Of a stretch of DNA of 64,000 nt, positions 34,941 to 43,802 are shown piece by piece (the stretch's first letter is position 1; the number at the start of each line of letters is the position of its first letter). The position numbers were made by a program, and so were the translations under genes. The notes under the pieces were generated by a model. That model had not been told where the DNA came from, ran no database searches, and saw nothing but the letters and a program-made list of their open reading frames with translations. The stretch comes from Streptomyces roseirectus. GTDB lineage: Bacteria; Actinomycetota; Actinomycetes; Streptomycetales; Streptomycetaceae. The stretch is taken from positions 5,974,001 through 6,038,000 of the forward strand of contig NZ_CP060828.1 of NCBI RefSeq assembly GCF_014489635.1. The letters are read 5' to 3'.

Positions 34941-35963
34941 GTGACCGATTTCATCGAGGTCGACGGCGTGGAGAAGGTGTTCGACGTCCGCAGGAAGACC
35001 GGCTTCCTGCGGCGTGAACGCACGCAGGTGCGCGCGGTGGACTCGCTGTCGTTCACCGTCGGACGCGGTGAGATGGTCGGCTACATCGGCCCGAACGGCG
35101 CCGGCAAGTCGACGACCATCAAGATGCTGACCGGCATCCTCACTCCGAGCGGGGGCCGGCTGCGCGTCGCCGGCATCGACCCCGCGCGCGAGCGCACGCG
35201 CCTGGCCCACCGCATCGGCGTGGTCTTCGGCCAGCGCACGACCCTGTGGTGGGACCTCCCGCTCATCGACTCGTACCGCCTGATGCACCGCATGTACCGC
35301 ATCCCGGACGCCCGTTACGCCGCCAACCTGGACCGTCTCGTCGAACTCCTCGGCCTCGCCGACCTGCTGGACCGCCCGGTGCGCCAGCTGTCCCTCGGGC
35401 AGCGGATGCGCGGCGACATCGCGGCGGCCCTCCTGCACGACCCCGACGTCCTCTACCTCGACGAGCCGACGATCGGGCTCGACGTCGTCTCCAAGGCCAA
35501 GGTCCGCGACTTCCTGCGGGAGCTGAACGCCGAACGCGGCACGACCGTCCTGCTCACCACCCACGACCTCCAGGACATCGAACAGCTCTGCAAGCGCGTG
35601 ATGGTCATCGACCACGGCCGCATGATGTACGACGGTCCGCTCGCCGGGCTCCATGAGGCGGGCGAGAGCGAGCGCGTCCTCGTCGTCGACCTGGAGCGTG
35701 AACTCCCGCCCATCGACGCGGGCGCGCCCGCGCGTGTGGTGCGCGTCGAGGGGCCACGCCAGTGGCTCGCGTTCCCGGCGTCCGCGTCGGCGGCTCCGCT
35801 GGTCGCGCGGATCGCGGCGGAGTATCCGCTGGTGGACCTGTCGGTGCGGGAGCCGGACATCGAGACGGTGATCGCCGAGATGCTGCGCTCGCTGGGGGAC
35901 GGCCGGGGCGCCGGGAACACCGGGGGCACCCCCAAACCCCCGCCGGACCGGGCAACGGCGTAG
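34941..35963 (+). CDS. ABC transporter ATP-binding protein
   Basis: 340 aa from GTG 34941, 3 bp after the previous stop. Walker A GPNGAGKSTT, signature LSLGQRMRGDIAAALL, Walker B VLYLDEPTIGLD and switch His in LTTHDLQDIEQL. The ~100-residue C-terminal extension is the accessory domain of DrrA/NatA-type exporters. Powers the two permeases above. Confidence 0.94.
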   Translation: MTDFIEVDGVEKVFDVRRKTGFLRRERTQVRAVDSLSFTVGRGEMVGYIGPNGAGKSTTIKMLTGILTPSGGRLRVAGIDPARERTRLAHRIGVVFGQRTTLWWDLPLIDSYRLMHRMYRIPDARYAANLDRLVELLGLADLLDRPVRQLSLGQRMRGDIAAALLHDPDVLYLDEPTIGLDVVSKAKVRDFLRELNAERGTTVLLTTHDLQDIEQLCKRVMVIDHGRMMYDGPLAGLHEAGESERVLVVDLERELPPIDAGAPARVVRVEGPRQWLAFPASASAAPLVARIAAEYPLVDLSVREPDIETVIAEMLRSLGDGRGAGNTGGTPKPPPDRATA

Positions 35964-35995
35964 TGCCGTACGCCAGTTGCTCGTAGGCTGGCCGT

Positions 35996-36805
35996 ATGAC
36001 GGAGCACTCCCCGGAACTGCGCGCATCCGACGCCGACCGCGAACGGGTCGCGGAGATCCTGCGGGACGCCCTCGCCGAGGGGCGCCTCGACATGGAGGAG
36101 TTCGAGGAACGCCTGGAGGCGACCTACAAGGCGCGCACGTACGGCGAGCTGACGCCGATCACCCGTGACCTGCCCGCGCCGGGCGGTGGCCCGCAGGCGC
36201 CGGTGAGCCTCGTCAAGGAGCCGCCGGCGAACGGGGACTGGACCGGCCGGGTGGTCGGCGGCGGGGAGGAGTCGCCGAGCTGGGCCGTGGCGGTGATGGG
36301 CGGCTTCCAGCGCAAGGGGCGGTGGACGGTGCCCCGGCGGATGAACTGCGTCGTCTTCTGGGGCGGCGGCGAACTCGACCTGCGCGAGGCGGACTTCTCC
36401 GCCGGCGAGGTCCAGATCAACTGCGTGGCGATCATGGGCGGTATCGACGTCGTCGTCCCGCCCGGCGTCGAGGTCGTGTCCAAGGGCGTCGGGATCATGG
36501 GCGACTTCAGCCACCGGGAGAGCGGGGTGCCCGCCGGGCCGGGGGCGCCGCGTGTGGTGATCACCGGGGTCGCGTTCTGGGGCGCGGTGGGCATCGAGCG
36601 GAAGCGGACGAAGGCGGCGCTGCGGCAGGAGAAGCTGGAGCGGCGGGAGGCGCGGAGGCAGTTGCGGGAAGAACGGCGGGAGGAACGCCGGGGGGATCAT
36701 CGGCGGATGCTGGAGGGGCATCACGACGTGGTGCGGGATCTGCTGGGGGAGCACCGGGAGCGGCGTGAGCAGCGTGAACGACGGGAGGGTCACCCGCGCG
36801 AGTGA
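35996..36805 (+). CDS. DUF1707 / LiaF-C-like protein
   Basis: 269 aa. N-terminal DUF1707 (ELRASDADRERVAEILRDAL, ...DMEEFEERLEATYKA), then a beta-helical LiaF-like domain (VMGGFQRKGRWTVPRRMN, CVAIMGGIDVVVPPGVEV) seen in cell-wall stress proteins, then a basic RE-rich coiled coil (RREARRQLREERREERRG). Likely membrane-associated sensor or response protein; role unproven. Confidence 0.88.
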   Translation: MTEHSPELRASDADRERVAEILRDALAEGRLDMEEFEERLEATYKARTYGELTPITRDLPAPGGGPQAPVSLVKEPPANGDWTGRVVGGGEESPSWAVAVMGGFQRKGRWTVPRRMNCVVFWGGGELDLREADFSAGEVQINCVAIMGGIDVVVPPGVEVVSKGVGIMGDFSHRESGVPAGPGAPRVVITGVAFWGAVGIERKRTKAALRQEKLERREARRQLREERREERRGDHRRMLEGHHDVVRDLLGEHRERREQRERREGHPRE

Positions 36806-36886
36806 CAGGCGGGGCGGCGGGAACCGACGGGACTCCTCTCCCGTTCCAGGAGCAAGAAGGACAATGGGGAGGAGATCGCCGAGCGG

Positions 36887-38335
36887 GTGGAGCCTATGGA
36901 GCGCAGTGGAGTGGATGTGGAGGGGGCCGGGGGCGTGCGGGGTGCGGGTGACGCCGGGGGCGTGTCGAGTGCCCGGGGTGTCGGGGACGCGCCGGGTGCC
37001 GGGGGCGTCGGGAGTGCGTCGGGCGTCGGGAGGCCGTCGGGTGCCGGGGGCGCTGCCCCCTCGTACCGGACGATGACCGCCTTCACGGAGGCCGACGAGG
37101 AGCGGCGGCGCGGGGTGCGCCGGATGAAGCTCACCGCGACGGGCCTGCTGCTCTTCGTGGCCGTGGTGTACGTGCTGGCGAAGTGGGCCGACCACCAGGG
37201 CGCGGACGCCTGGGCGGGGTACGTGGCCGCCGCCGCCGAGGCCGGCATGGTCGGCGCGCTCGCCGACTGGTTCGCCGTGACCGCCCTCTTCCGCCACCCC
37301 ATGGGCCTGCCCATCCCGCACACGGCGATCATCCCCACCAAGAAGGACGCCTTGGGGGTGTCCCTGGGCGAGTTCGTCGGCGAGAACTTCCTCTCCGAGG
37401 ACGTCGTACGCCAGCGCCTGCGCTCCGTCGGCATCGGCAGCAGGCTCGGCGCCTGGCTCGCCGAGCCGCAGAACACCGACCGCGTCACCGCCGAGCTGGC
37501 GACCGCCCTGCGCGGGGCGCTCGCGGTACTGCGCGACTCCGACGTCCAGGCGGTCGTCGGCGAGGCGATCACCCGGCGCGCGGACGCACAGGAGATCGCG
37601 CCCGGCATCGGCAAGATGCTGGAGAAGGTCGTCGCCGACGGCGGCCACCGGCGGGCCGTCGACCTGGTGGTCACGCGGGCGCACGACTGGCTGATCGCGC
37701 ACAGCGACTCCGTGATGGACGCCGTCGAGGGCGGGGCGCCCGGCTGGACGCCCCGGTTCGTCGACAAGCGGATCGGCGAGCGCGTCTACAAGGAGCTGCT
37801 GCGCTTCGTCACCGAGATGCGCGACATGCCCTCGCACCCCGCGCGCGGTGCCCTCGACCGGTTCCTCACCGACTTCGCCGCCGACCTCCAGTCCGACACG
37901 GACACCCGCGCGCGGGTCGAACGCCTCAAGACCGAGGTGCTGGGCCGGGGCGAGGTCCAGGACCTCATCGCGTCCGCCTGGACCGCCGTCCGCTCCATGA
38001 TCGTCGCCGCCGCCGAGGACGAGCGCAGCGAGCTGCGGCTGCGCGTGCGGGCCGCGCTGCTGTCGCTCGGCGCGCGGATGGCCGCCGAGCCCTCCGTCCA
38101 GGGGAAGGTGGACGGGTGGGTCGAGGGGGCCGCCGTCCACGTCGTGACGACGTACCGCAAGGAGATCACGTCGCTGATCACGGACACCGTCGCCGGGTGG
38201 GACGCGGAGCACACGACGCGGAAGATCGAGGCGCACATCGGGCGGGATCTGCAGTTCATCCGGATCAACGGGACGGTGGTGGGGGCGCTCGCGGGGGTGC
38301 TGATCTATACGGTGTCGCGGGCTGTGGGGGGTTGA
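36887..38335 (+). CDS. DUF445 family membrane protein
   Basis: 482 aa. GTG 36887 with GGGGAGGAG upstream. A Gly/Ala/Val-rich low-complexity segment (~residues 8-58) is followed by TM1 (ATGLLLFVAVVYVLAKWA), the DUF445 signature EAGMVGALADWFAVTALFRHP with IPHTAIIPTKKDALG, a long helical domain and a C-terminal membrane segment (VVGALAGVLIYTVSRAV). Function unknown. Converges on and overlaps the alginate-lyase-like gene by 31 bp. Confidence 0.9.
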   Translation: MEPMERSGVDVEGAGGVRGAGDAGGVSSARGVGDAPGAGGVGSASGVGRPSGAGGAAPSYRTMTAFTEADEERRRGVRRMKLTATGLLLFVAVVYVLAKWADHQGADAWAGYVAAAAEAGMVGALADWFAVTALFRHPMGLPIPHTAIIPTKKDALGVSLGEFVGENFLSEDVVRQRLRSVGIGSRLGAWLAEPQNTDRVTAELATALRGALAVLRDSDVQAVVGEAITRRADAQEIAPGIGKMLEKVVADGGHRRAVDLVVTRAHDWLIAHSDSVMDAVEGGAPGWTPRFVDKRIGERVYKELLRFVTEMRDMPSHPARGALDRFLTDFAADLQSDTDTRARVERLKTEVLGRGEVQDLIASAWTAVRSMIVAAAEDERSELRLRVRAALLSLGARMAAEPSVQGKVDGWVEGAAVHVVTTYRKEITSLITDTVAGWDAEHTTRKIEAHIGRDLQFIRINGTVVGALAGVLIYTVSRAVGG

Positions 38336-39909
38336 GGGGTGGTGGATCGGGAGGCGGTGCCGGTGCCGCCGGTGCCTGTGCCGGTGGGCTGGGGGCCGGT
38401 GGCGGGCTGAGGGGTGCGGTTCCTGTTGCGGCGGCGCAGGAGGAGGAAGCCGGCGGCGAGGGTGGTGATGCCGGTGGCGGTGGCCCAGGGGGTGAGGTCG
38501 GCGGGGGTGCCGGTGGCGGCGAGGTCGGTGGGGGTGGGGGTGAGGGAGGGTGAGGAGGTGCCGGTGGACTGGCCGGTGCCGGTGCCGGTGCCGGTGCCGG
38601 TGCCCGTGCCGGTGCGGGGGTCGGTCGGGGCGGGAGTGGGGGCAGGGCCGGCGGCGGCGTCGGTCTGCGGCTGCCGGCCGCTCTGTCGGCTCGTGGACTT
38701 GTCGCGGGTGAACGCGAGGGTGCCGAAGCCGAGTTGGTCGTAGCCGCCGCTGTTGGGGCCGTAGTCGCCGCCGCCTCCCTCGGGGGCGGACCTCGCGGCG
38801 ACGCGGGTGACGTACGAGGCGTCGAGGCCGCGGCGCTTCGTGTAGTGATTGGCGATCATCGCCCAGACCGGGCGGGTCGCGTTAGGGTCGACGCCGGCCG
38901 CCGCGGACGCCGTCTCGCTGCCGGACCAGCCGCCGATCGCGCCCTTGCGGCGGGTGTTGGGGGTGTACGGGACGGACTCGCCGAGGCACCACTTCGCGAC
39001 GTACTGGGCGCCCTTCAGGAACCGGCTGTCGTCGTACCCGTACAGGTCGACGCCCTGGTTCCAGGCCATCTCGCAGACGGTGCCCATGAGGCCGACGCCC
39101 AGCAGGGTGTGGCCCTGGTCGCGGCCGGCCTCCAGCCACTCGGCGAGGCCGTCGTCGTGCACGACGGGGATCGCGTTCCTGACCGCGCCCAGGCCCTCGC
39201 CGTTCTTGAAGTAGTCGACGGCGCGGGCGACTTGGGCTCTGTCGTCGCAGAAGACGCCGGTGGCCAGGACGCAGGCGAGGGCGGTGAGGTCCCAGTTCGG
39301 CCAGTAGTTGGTGAGGACCGCGTTGTTGTGGTGCAGCAGGAAGCTGTCGCTGAGCGGGGCGAAGACCTCGGTGAGCATCGTGCGGAAGCGGTCGAGGTCG
39401 AAGTCCGGGTGGTCGCGGACGAGTTCGGCGGCGTTCGCGGCCTGGTAGCCGTAGAGGCCCGCCGCGAGGAAGCGGTCCGCCGAGCCCTCGATCGACGTCA
39501 GCGTGGCCGACCAGGCGTTCAGGATCCGCACGGCGGTGTCGGCGTGGGCCTCCTCGCCGCCGACGTGGTACCGCAGGCCGTTCTGGTAGGCGGCGTGCAG
39601 GTCGTTGTAGAGGACCGCGTAGTTCTGCGGGCTGCCCGCGCCCCGGTACACCGTCTTCTGCGGGTTGGGGTTCCAGCCGGACTGGGAGTGCCGGTTGGCG
39701 GTGAGCTTCGCGTAACCGGCGGTGTAGGGGGTCGCGCCGGCCTTGACCTTGGTGGCCATGCGGGTCAGGTCGGCGGTGGTGTGGAGCAGGCCGGGGTGGG
39801 CGTAGGCGGCGGGGGCCGCCGTCGCGGGTGCGGCCGTCGGGAGGGTGAGGGTGGCGGCGGCTCCGGTGAGGGCGGTGGTCTTGAGGAGGGTGCGTCGGGT
39901 GAGGTGCAT
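38305..39909 (-). CDS. alginate-lyase-like secreted protein with LAXTG sortase signal
   Basis: 534 aa. Tat-type signal (RRTLLKTTALTGAAATLT...), then an alginate_lyase/chondroitin-AC-like alpha/alpha-barrel domain (WNPNPQKTVYRGAG, NNAVLTNYWPNWDLTALA, GIPVVHDDGLAEWLEAGRDQG-like segment with catalytic-type His). A Thr/Gly/Pro linker with (TG)n leads to LAATG, the class E sortase motif, followed by a membrane segment (ATGITTLAAGFLLL) and RRRNRNR. Unusually ~35 more Thr/Gly residues follow the positive charge. No ribosome site before ATG 39909. Polysaccharide substrate unknown. Confidence 0.85.
   Translation of the reverse strand: MHLTRRTLLKTTALTGAAATLTLPTAAPATAAPAAYAHPGLLHTTADLTRMATKVKAGATPYTAGYAKLTANRHSQSGWNPNPQKTVYRGAGSPQNYAVLYNDLHAAYQNGLRYHVGGEEAHADTAVRILNAWSATLTSIEGSADRFLAAGLYGYQAANAAELVRDHPDFDLDRFRTMLTEVFAPLSDSFLLHHNNAVLTNYWPNWDLTALACVLATGVFCDDRAQVARAVDYFKNGEGLGAVRNAIPVVHDDGLAEWLEAGRDQGHTLLGVGLMGTVCEMAWNQGVDLYGYDDSRFLKGAQYVAKWCLGESVPYTPNTRRKGAIGGWSGSETASAAAGVDPNATRPVWAMIANHYTKRRGLDASYVTRVAARSAPEGGGGDYGPNSGGYDQLGFGTLAFTRDKSTSRQSGRQPQTDAAAGPAPTPAPTDPRTGTGTGTGTGTGTGQSTGTSSPSLTPTPTDLAATGTPADLTPWATATGITTLAAGFLLLRRRNRNRTPQPATGPQPTGTGTGGTGTASRSTTPQPPTARDTV
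38572..38615. repeat. hexanucleotide tandem repeat inside the alginate-lyase-like gene
   Basis: About seven near-perfect copies of GGTGCC encode the Thr-Gly linker. Slippage here would change linker length in steps of two residues without shifting the frame. Confidence 0.85.
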
Positions 39910-40025
39910 GTGGGGGGAGACGGGGTGGGGGCTGGGGCGATAACGAAAAGTGGGGGGAGGGGGTGGGTATTACGGGTACGGGGTGTCGGGCGTCGGCTGC
40001 CGTGCTTGTCGGGCCGTACCCGTAA

Positions 40026-40103
40026 TACCCGTACACCTTTTGAGCCGCCTGGCATCGGACCCCTGGTACCCGTACACCTTCCGGGTCACCTGGCACCGGA
40101 CCC
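40026..40103. repeat. pair of 37-bp direct repeats
   Basis: Copies at 40026-40062 and 40067-40103 share TACCCGTACACCTT at one end and CCTGGCA-CGGACCC at the other, with about six mismatches. They sit in the 326-bp gap 39910-40235. The gap also has ACCCGTAATACCC and CCGTAGTACCC words of the window-wide family and no gene. Confidence 0.75.
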
Positions 40104-40235
40104 GTGTCCCCGTAACCCCCGTAGCCTCCGTAGTACCCGTACGTCCCCCGGCCCGCCTGCCCTCTGGCGAGAACCCGTTGCCCCCTGTCAATCCCGCCAC
40201 TTCTCCAAGATCCTTGCCCCTCATACCGTCGCCGT

Positions 40236-40685
40236 ATGACCAAGCTCCTCCTCGCCCTGCACGTTCTCGCCGCGATCATCGCCGTCGGTCCGGTCACGGT
40301 CGCCGCCAGTATGTTCCCGCCCGCCGCGCGCAGGATGCTGGCCGAGCCGGAGGACGAGCGGGCGGGGGCCTCCGTGCGGCTGCTGCACCGGATCTGCCGG
40401 GCGTACGCCGCGGTCGGCATCGCGGTACCGGTGCTGGGGTTCGCCACGGCGGGCGCGATGGGGGTGATGGGGGACGCGTGGCTGATCGCGTCGACGGTGC
40501 TGACGGTCGCCGCCGCGCTCGTCCTGGTCGTCCTCGTGCTGCCCCGGCAGGAAGTCCTGGTCGAGGGCGGGGGAAGCCCGCGGATGACCGTCCGACTCGC
40601 CATGTTCACCGGCGTGTTCAACCTGCTGTGGGCGACGGTGACGGTCCTGATGATCGTGCGGCCGGGCTCGACGACGGGCGCGTGA
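40236..40685 (+). CDS. four-pass integral membrane protein
   Basis: 149 aa, four hydrophobic segments (LLLALHVLAAIIAVGPVTVAA; AVGIAVPVLGFATAGAMGVM; IASTVLTVAAALVLVVLVL; LAMFTGVFNLLWATVTVLMI). The first carries a His (ALHVLAAI), as in DUF2269-like proteins, a tentative assignment. Small-molecule or haem-related function cannot be judged. Confidence 0.75.
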   Translation: MTKLLLALHVLAAIIAVGPVTVAASMFPPAARRMLAEPEDERAGASVRLLHRICRAYAAVGIAVPVLGFATAGAMGVMGDAWLIASTVLTVAAALVLVVLVLPRQEVLVEGGGSPRMTVRLAMFTGVFNLLWATVTVLMIVRPGSTTGA

Positions 40686-40778
40686 AGTGATGGGGACGGG
40701 GCGGCGCCGGGGCGGCGCCGGGGCGGCGCCGGGTGGCACCGGGGTGGCGGAAAGCCGGTGCCTGCCTAGGATCTCGTC

Positions 40779-41747
40779 ATGCATACCGTGGCCGTGCTCG
40801 CGCTGGACGGAGTCATCCCCTTCGACCTCTCCCTGCCGATCGACACCTTCGGCTGGGCGCGGCTGCCGGACGGGCGTCGGCCGTACGACGTGAAGGTGTG
40901 CGGCCTGCGGGCGGGGGCGGACGTACAAGTCGGCATGGGGGCGGGGCCGTTCACGATGCGCCCGCCGCACGGTCTCGAACTGCTCGCCGAGGCCGACACG
41001 ATCGTCCTGCCCGGCGTGGAGGACCCGCCGGCCGTACTGCCGGCGGGAGTCGGCGAGGCGCTGCGCGAGGCGGCGGCGAACGGGACGAGGATCGCGTCCG
41101 TCTGCGTGGGCGCGTTCCTCTTCGCGGCGACGGGCCTGCTGGACGGCCTGCGGGCCACGACCCACTGGTTCGCGGCCGCGGACCTGGCCGCACGTTTCCC
41201 CCAAGTCGACGTGGATCCCGACGTGTTGTACGTCGACAACGGGCAGTTCCTGACGTCGGCGGGGGCCGCGGCTGCGATGGACATGTGCCTGCACATGGTG
41301 CGTAGGGACCACGGCTCGGCAGTCGCCGCGCACACCGCCCGCATGTGTGTCATGCCGCTCGAACGCGAGGGTGGGCAGGCGCAGTTCATCGTCCACGACC
41401 TGCCCCCGGCGCCGTCCGGGGCGACTCTGGAACCCCTGCTGGAGTGGCTGGAGGCCGAGTGCGCACGGGAGTTGACGCTGGATCAGATCGCCGCGCGGGC
41501 CGGCACGAGCGCGCGGACACTGAACCGGAGGTTCCGGGAGCAGACCGGGACGACGCCGCTCAGGTGGCTGCATCGGGCGAGGGTGCGGCGGGCCCAGTAT
41601 CTGCTGGAGACGACGTCGTATCCGGTCGAGCGGATCGCGGCGCAGGTGGGGTTCGGGTCGCCGACGGCATTCCGGGAACGGTTCCGGAGAGTGGTGGGGA
41701 CGAGTCCGCAGGGGTACCGGCGGGCGTTCCGGGGCGAGGAGGGCTGA
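40779..41747 (+). CDS. GlxA-type transcriptional regulator (DJ-1/PfpI domain plus AraC HTH)
   Basis: 322 aa. Residues ~1-185 are a class I glutamine amidotransferase-like domain (SVCVGAFLFAATGLLDG with the elbow Cys, then RATTHW). Residues ~215-315 carry the double AraC helix-turn-helix (LDQIAARAGTSARTLNRRF and ERIAAQVGFGSPTAFRERF). The N-terminal domain probably senses a ligand. No adjacent divergent target is obvious. Confidence 0.93.
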   Translation: MHTVAVLALDGVIPFDLSLPIDTFGWARLPDGRRPYDVKVCGLRAGADVQVGMGAGPFTMRPPHGLELLAEADTIVLPGVEDPPAVLPAGVGEALREAAANGTRIASVCVGAFLFAATGLLDGLRATTHWFAAADLAARFPQVDVDPDVLYVDNGQFLTSAGAAAAMDMCLHMVRRDHGSAVAAHTARMCVMPLEREGGQAQFIVHDLPPAPSGATLEPLLEWLEAECARELTLDQIAARAGTSARTLNRRFREQTGTTPLRWLHRARVRRAQYLLETTSYPVERIAAQVGFGSPTAFRERFRRVVGTSPQGYRRAFRGEEG

Positions 41748-41767
41748 GGGTCGTACGGGTACGACCC
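41748..41767. terminator. small palindromic hairpin directly after the GlxA-type gene
   Basis: GGGTCGTAC and GTACGACCC flank GG, starting right after the stop codon. Confidence 0.45.
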
Positions 41768-41842
41768 CTAACTCTGCCGGGGTAGCTCTGGAGAGTGAGA
41801 CGCCGTCGGCGCCGCGTCAGTAGGAGCCCTGGAGGTTCAGCA

Positions 41843-41917
41843 CCCCTGGGGGGATGAGCCACCCTGCCCCTGGGGGGATGAGCTGCCCTGCCTGCTCAGC
41901 GACCCTGCCTGCTCAGC
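41843..41917. repeat. two adjacent pairs of short direct repeats
   Basis: CCCCTGGGGGGATGAGC occurs at 41843 and 41867 (24-bp spacing) and CCCTGCCTGCTCAGC at 41886 and 41903 (17-bp spacing). Non-coding, at the end of the small membrane protein gene on the other strand. Confidence 0.75.
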
Positions 41918-41929
41918 CAGCCTGCCGAC

Positions 41930-42235
41930 TCAGTCACCCTTGCGGTCCGCGACCGCCCACGACGCGAGCGCGACGGCCCCGGCGACCCCGAACACGGACG
42001 GCCAGGCCCCGACCTTCTTGGCCAGCGGGTGGGACCCGGCGAACGCGGCGAGGTACGCGGCACCGAGCGCCCCCGCGGCCTTCCCGCCGGCCCGCTCCTT
42101 CCACTGCCAGGCGGCAGCGGCCCCCGCGCCGGCGAGCACGACCCCGCCGAGCTGCCGCTTCTTGGTCCAGCGGGCGACACCGTACCCGCCGACGAGCCCA
42201 CCGGCGGCGACGAGAGAGCTGGGAACCTTGGCCAC
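41930..42235 (-). CDS. small Gly/Ala-rich membrane protein
   Basis: 101 aa from GTG 42235, behind a strong AGGAGGT. Alternating hydrophobic segments (SSLVAAGGLVGGYGVARWT; GGVVLAGAGAAAAWQWK; GALGAAYLAAFAGSHPLAK; SVFGVAGAVALASWAVA) suggest about four short membrane passes. No family recognised. Confidence 0.65.
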   Translation of the reverse strand: MAKVPSSLVAAGGLVGGYGVARWTKKRQLGGVVLAGAGAAAAWQWKERAGGKAAGALGAAYLAAFAGSHPLAKKVGAWPSVFGVAGAVALASWAVADRKGD

Positions 42236-42394
42236 GGGATACCTCCTAGGGATTTCCCCCGAGGCTAACCCCGACAAGACGGCCCTCCTCGAACCTGAGC
42301 CCGTCACTGTCAACTTCTACGGCGGTGTCGATTCGGCGAAACCGGGCAGGAGCGCTGGGGGAAGCACAGGGAAACCCGAGCGGAAAAGAGAAGA

Positions 42395-42904
42395 ATGACC
42401 ACGCCGAAGCCTCACGCGACCACCCCGAAGCCGACCGTGAGTACCCCGAGTACTACGGGGACGAAGATCCCGGCCCCCAGGCACTCGCTGGTCCGCACGC
42501 CCGAGAGCTGGCCCCGCTTCATCGCGAGGGTGAGAAGCACGGGCCAGTACCCCACCGAGGCGGAGGCGGAGCGAGTCACCCGCACCACACTCAAGACCCT
42601 CTCCCCCCACCTCCCCGCTCCTGACCGGACGTCCCTGACCCGAACCCTCCCCCCAGAGGCGGCGCACCTCCTCACCGCCCACCCGTACGACCCGAACTCC
42701 CCCGTCCGGGCGACGGAGTTCGTGGACAAGGTGGCCGCCCGCCTGAACAACACCCCGCCGGACAAGGCACGTTGGCACGTCACCTCGGTACTGACCGTCC
42801 TGTCCCACTTCGCGGGCCCCACCACGACCAACCACCTGATCGCCCAACTCCCCCAGGGCTACGCACTGTTGTTCGGCAAGGCGGAACTGACGAGAAACGG
42901 CTGA
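42395..42904 (+). CDS. DUF2267 family protein
   Basis: 169 aa. Pro/Thr-rich disordered start (~25 residues), then a DUF2267-like helical domain (FIARVRSTGQYPTEAEAERV, TLKTLSPHLPAPDRTSLTRTL, LIAQLPQGYALLFGKAEL). The family is of unknown function, sometimes stress-induced. GAAAAGAGAAG before ATG 42395. Confidence 0.82.
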   Translation: MTTPKPHATTPKPTVSTPSTTGTKIPAPRHSLVRTPESWPRFIARVRSTGQYPTEAEAERVTRTTLKTLSPHLPAPDRTSLTRTLPPEAAHLLTAHPYDPNSPVRATEFVDKVAARLNNTPPDKARWHVTSVLTVLSHFAGPTTTNHLIAQLPQGYALLFGKAELTRNG

Positions 42905-42971
42905 GGCGAGGGGGTGGGAGGGACGGAGAACCGCAGGCCGCAGCCGACGCACCCCGGAAGAATCCCACACC

Positions 42972-43802
42972 ATGACGGCCCCCGAACCTGCCCCCGCCCC
43001 CCTCCGCACCCTGACCACCTCCACCGGCACCCGCATCGCCTACAAGGACGAACACCCACCACACCCCGACCCCCTCCTCCCCCCGTTCCTCCTCCTGCAC
43101 GGCCTGGCAGGCCACTTGGGCGAATGGAACGACCTCACCACCCGCCTCCTGGCCGACGGCCACCGAGTGATCCGCTACGACGCCGCAGGCCACGGCGCCA
43201 GCACCCGCACCCCACCGGACATGTCGAGAAAAGCGGCGGCGGCCGACGCGCACACGGTTCTGACGACCCTGAAAGCACGCCCCGCGATCCTGGTGGGCCA
43301 GTCCCTGGGCGGCCTCACCGCCCTCCTGACGGCAGCGACCCACCCCTCCGCGGTCAAGGCCCTGATCCTCATAGAAGCGACCCCCGCCGCAGCCGCCCCC
43401 GACCTCCCCACCCAGATCGCGACCTGGCTGGACACCTGGCCCACCCCCTTCCCCTCCTACCGATCCGCCGTCACCTTCTTCGGCCACCCCTCCTGGGCCG
43501 ACGGCCTGGACTGGCACACGGACGGCACCGGCCATCCCCGCATCACCCCCGAGAAGATGATCGAAGCAGCCCACGACCCCGCCACCCGCTCCTACTGGGA
43601 CTCCTGGACGACCCTCCGCTGTCCCACCCTGGTAGTACGGGGCGCACAGGGTTCCACCCCCGCATCACAACTCACCGCGATGCACACCCACCGCCCCACC
43701 GAAACCCACCTCACCACCATCCCGAACGCCGGCCACGACGTCCACCTGGACCGGCCGGAGGAACTGCACGAGGCGATCTCAACGTTCCTCGACCACCTCT
43801 GA
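42972..43802 (+). CDS. alpha/beta hydrolase
   Basis: 276 aa. Oxyanion region LLLHGLAGHLGEWN, nucleophile elbow VGQSLGG (Ser), a late acid/His pair ending in IPNAGHDVHLDRPEELHEAI. Substrate unknown. Its last 24 bp overlap the 3' end of the DrmB-like gene on the other strand, so this marks the exact left border of the defence island. Confidence 0.92.
   Translation: MTAPEPAPAPLRTLTTSTGTRIAYKDEHPPHPDPLLPPFLLLHGLAGHLGEWNDLTTRLLADGHRVIRYDAAGHGASTRTPPDMSRKAAAADAHTVLTTLKARPAILVGQSLGGLTALLTAATHPSAVKALILIEATPAAAAPDLPTQIATWLDTWPTPFPSYRSAVTFFGHPSWADGLDWHTDGTGHPRITPEKMIEAAHDPATRSYWDSWTTLRCPTLVVRGAQGSTPASQLTAMHTHRPTETHLTTIPNAGHDVHLDRPEELHEAISTFLDHL

Noticed and set aside
35453..38236. 927-residue minus-strand open frame across the ABC, DUF1707 and DUF445 genes
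   Set aside because: Spans three well-supported plus genes and contains no recognisable domain.
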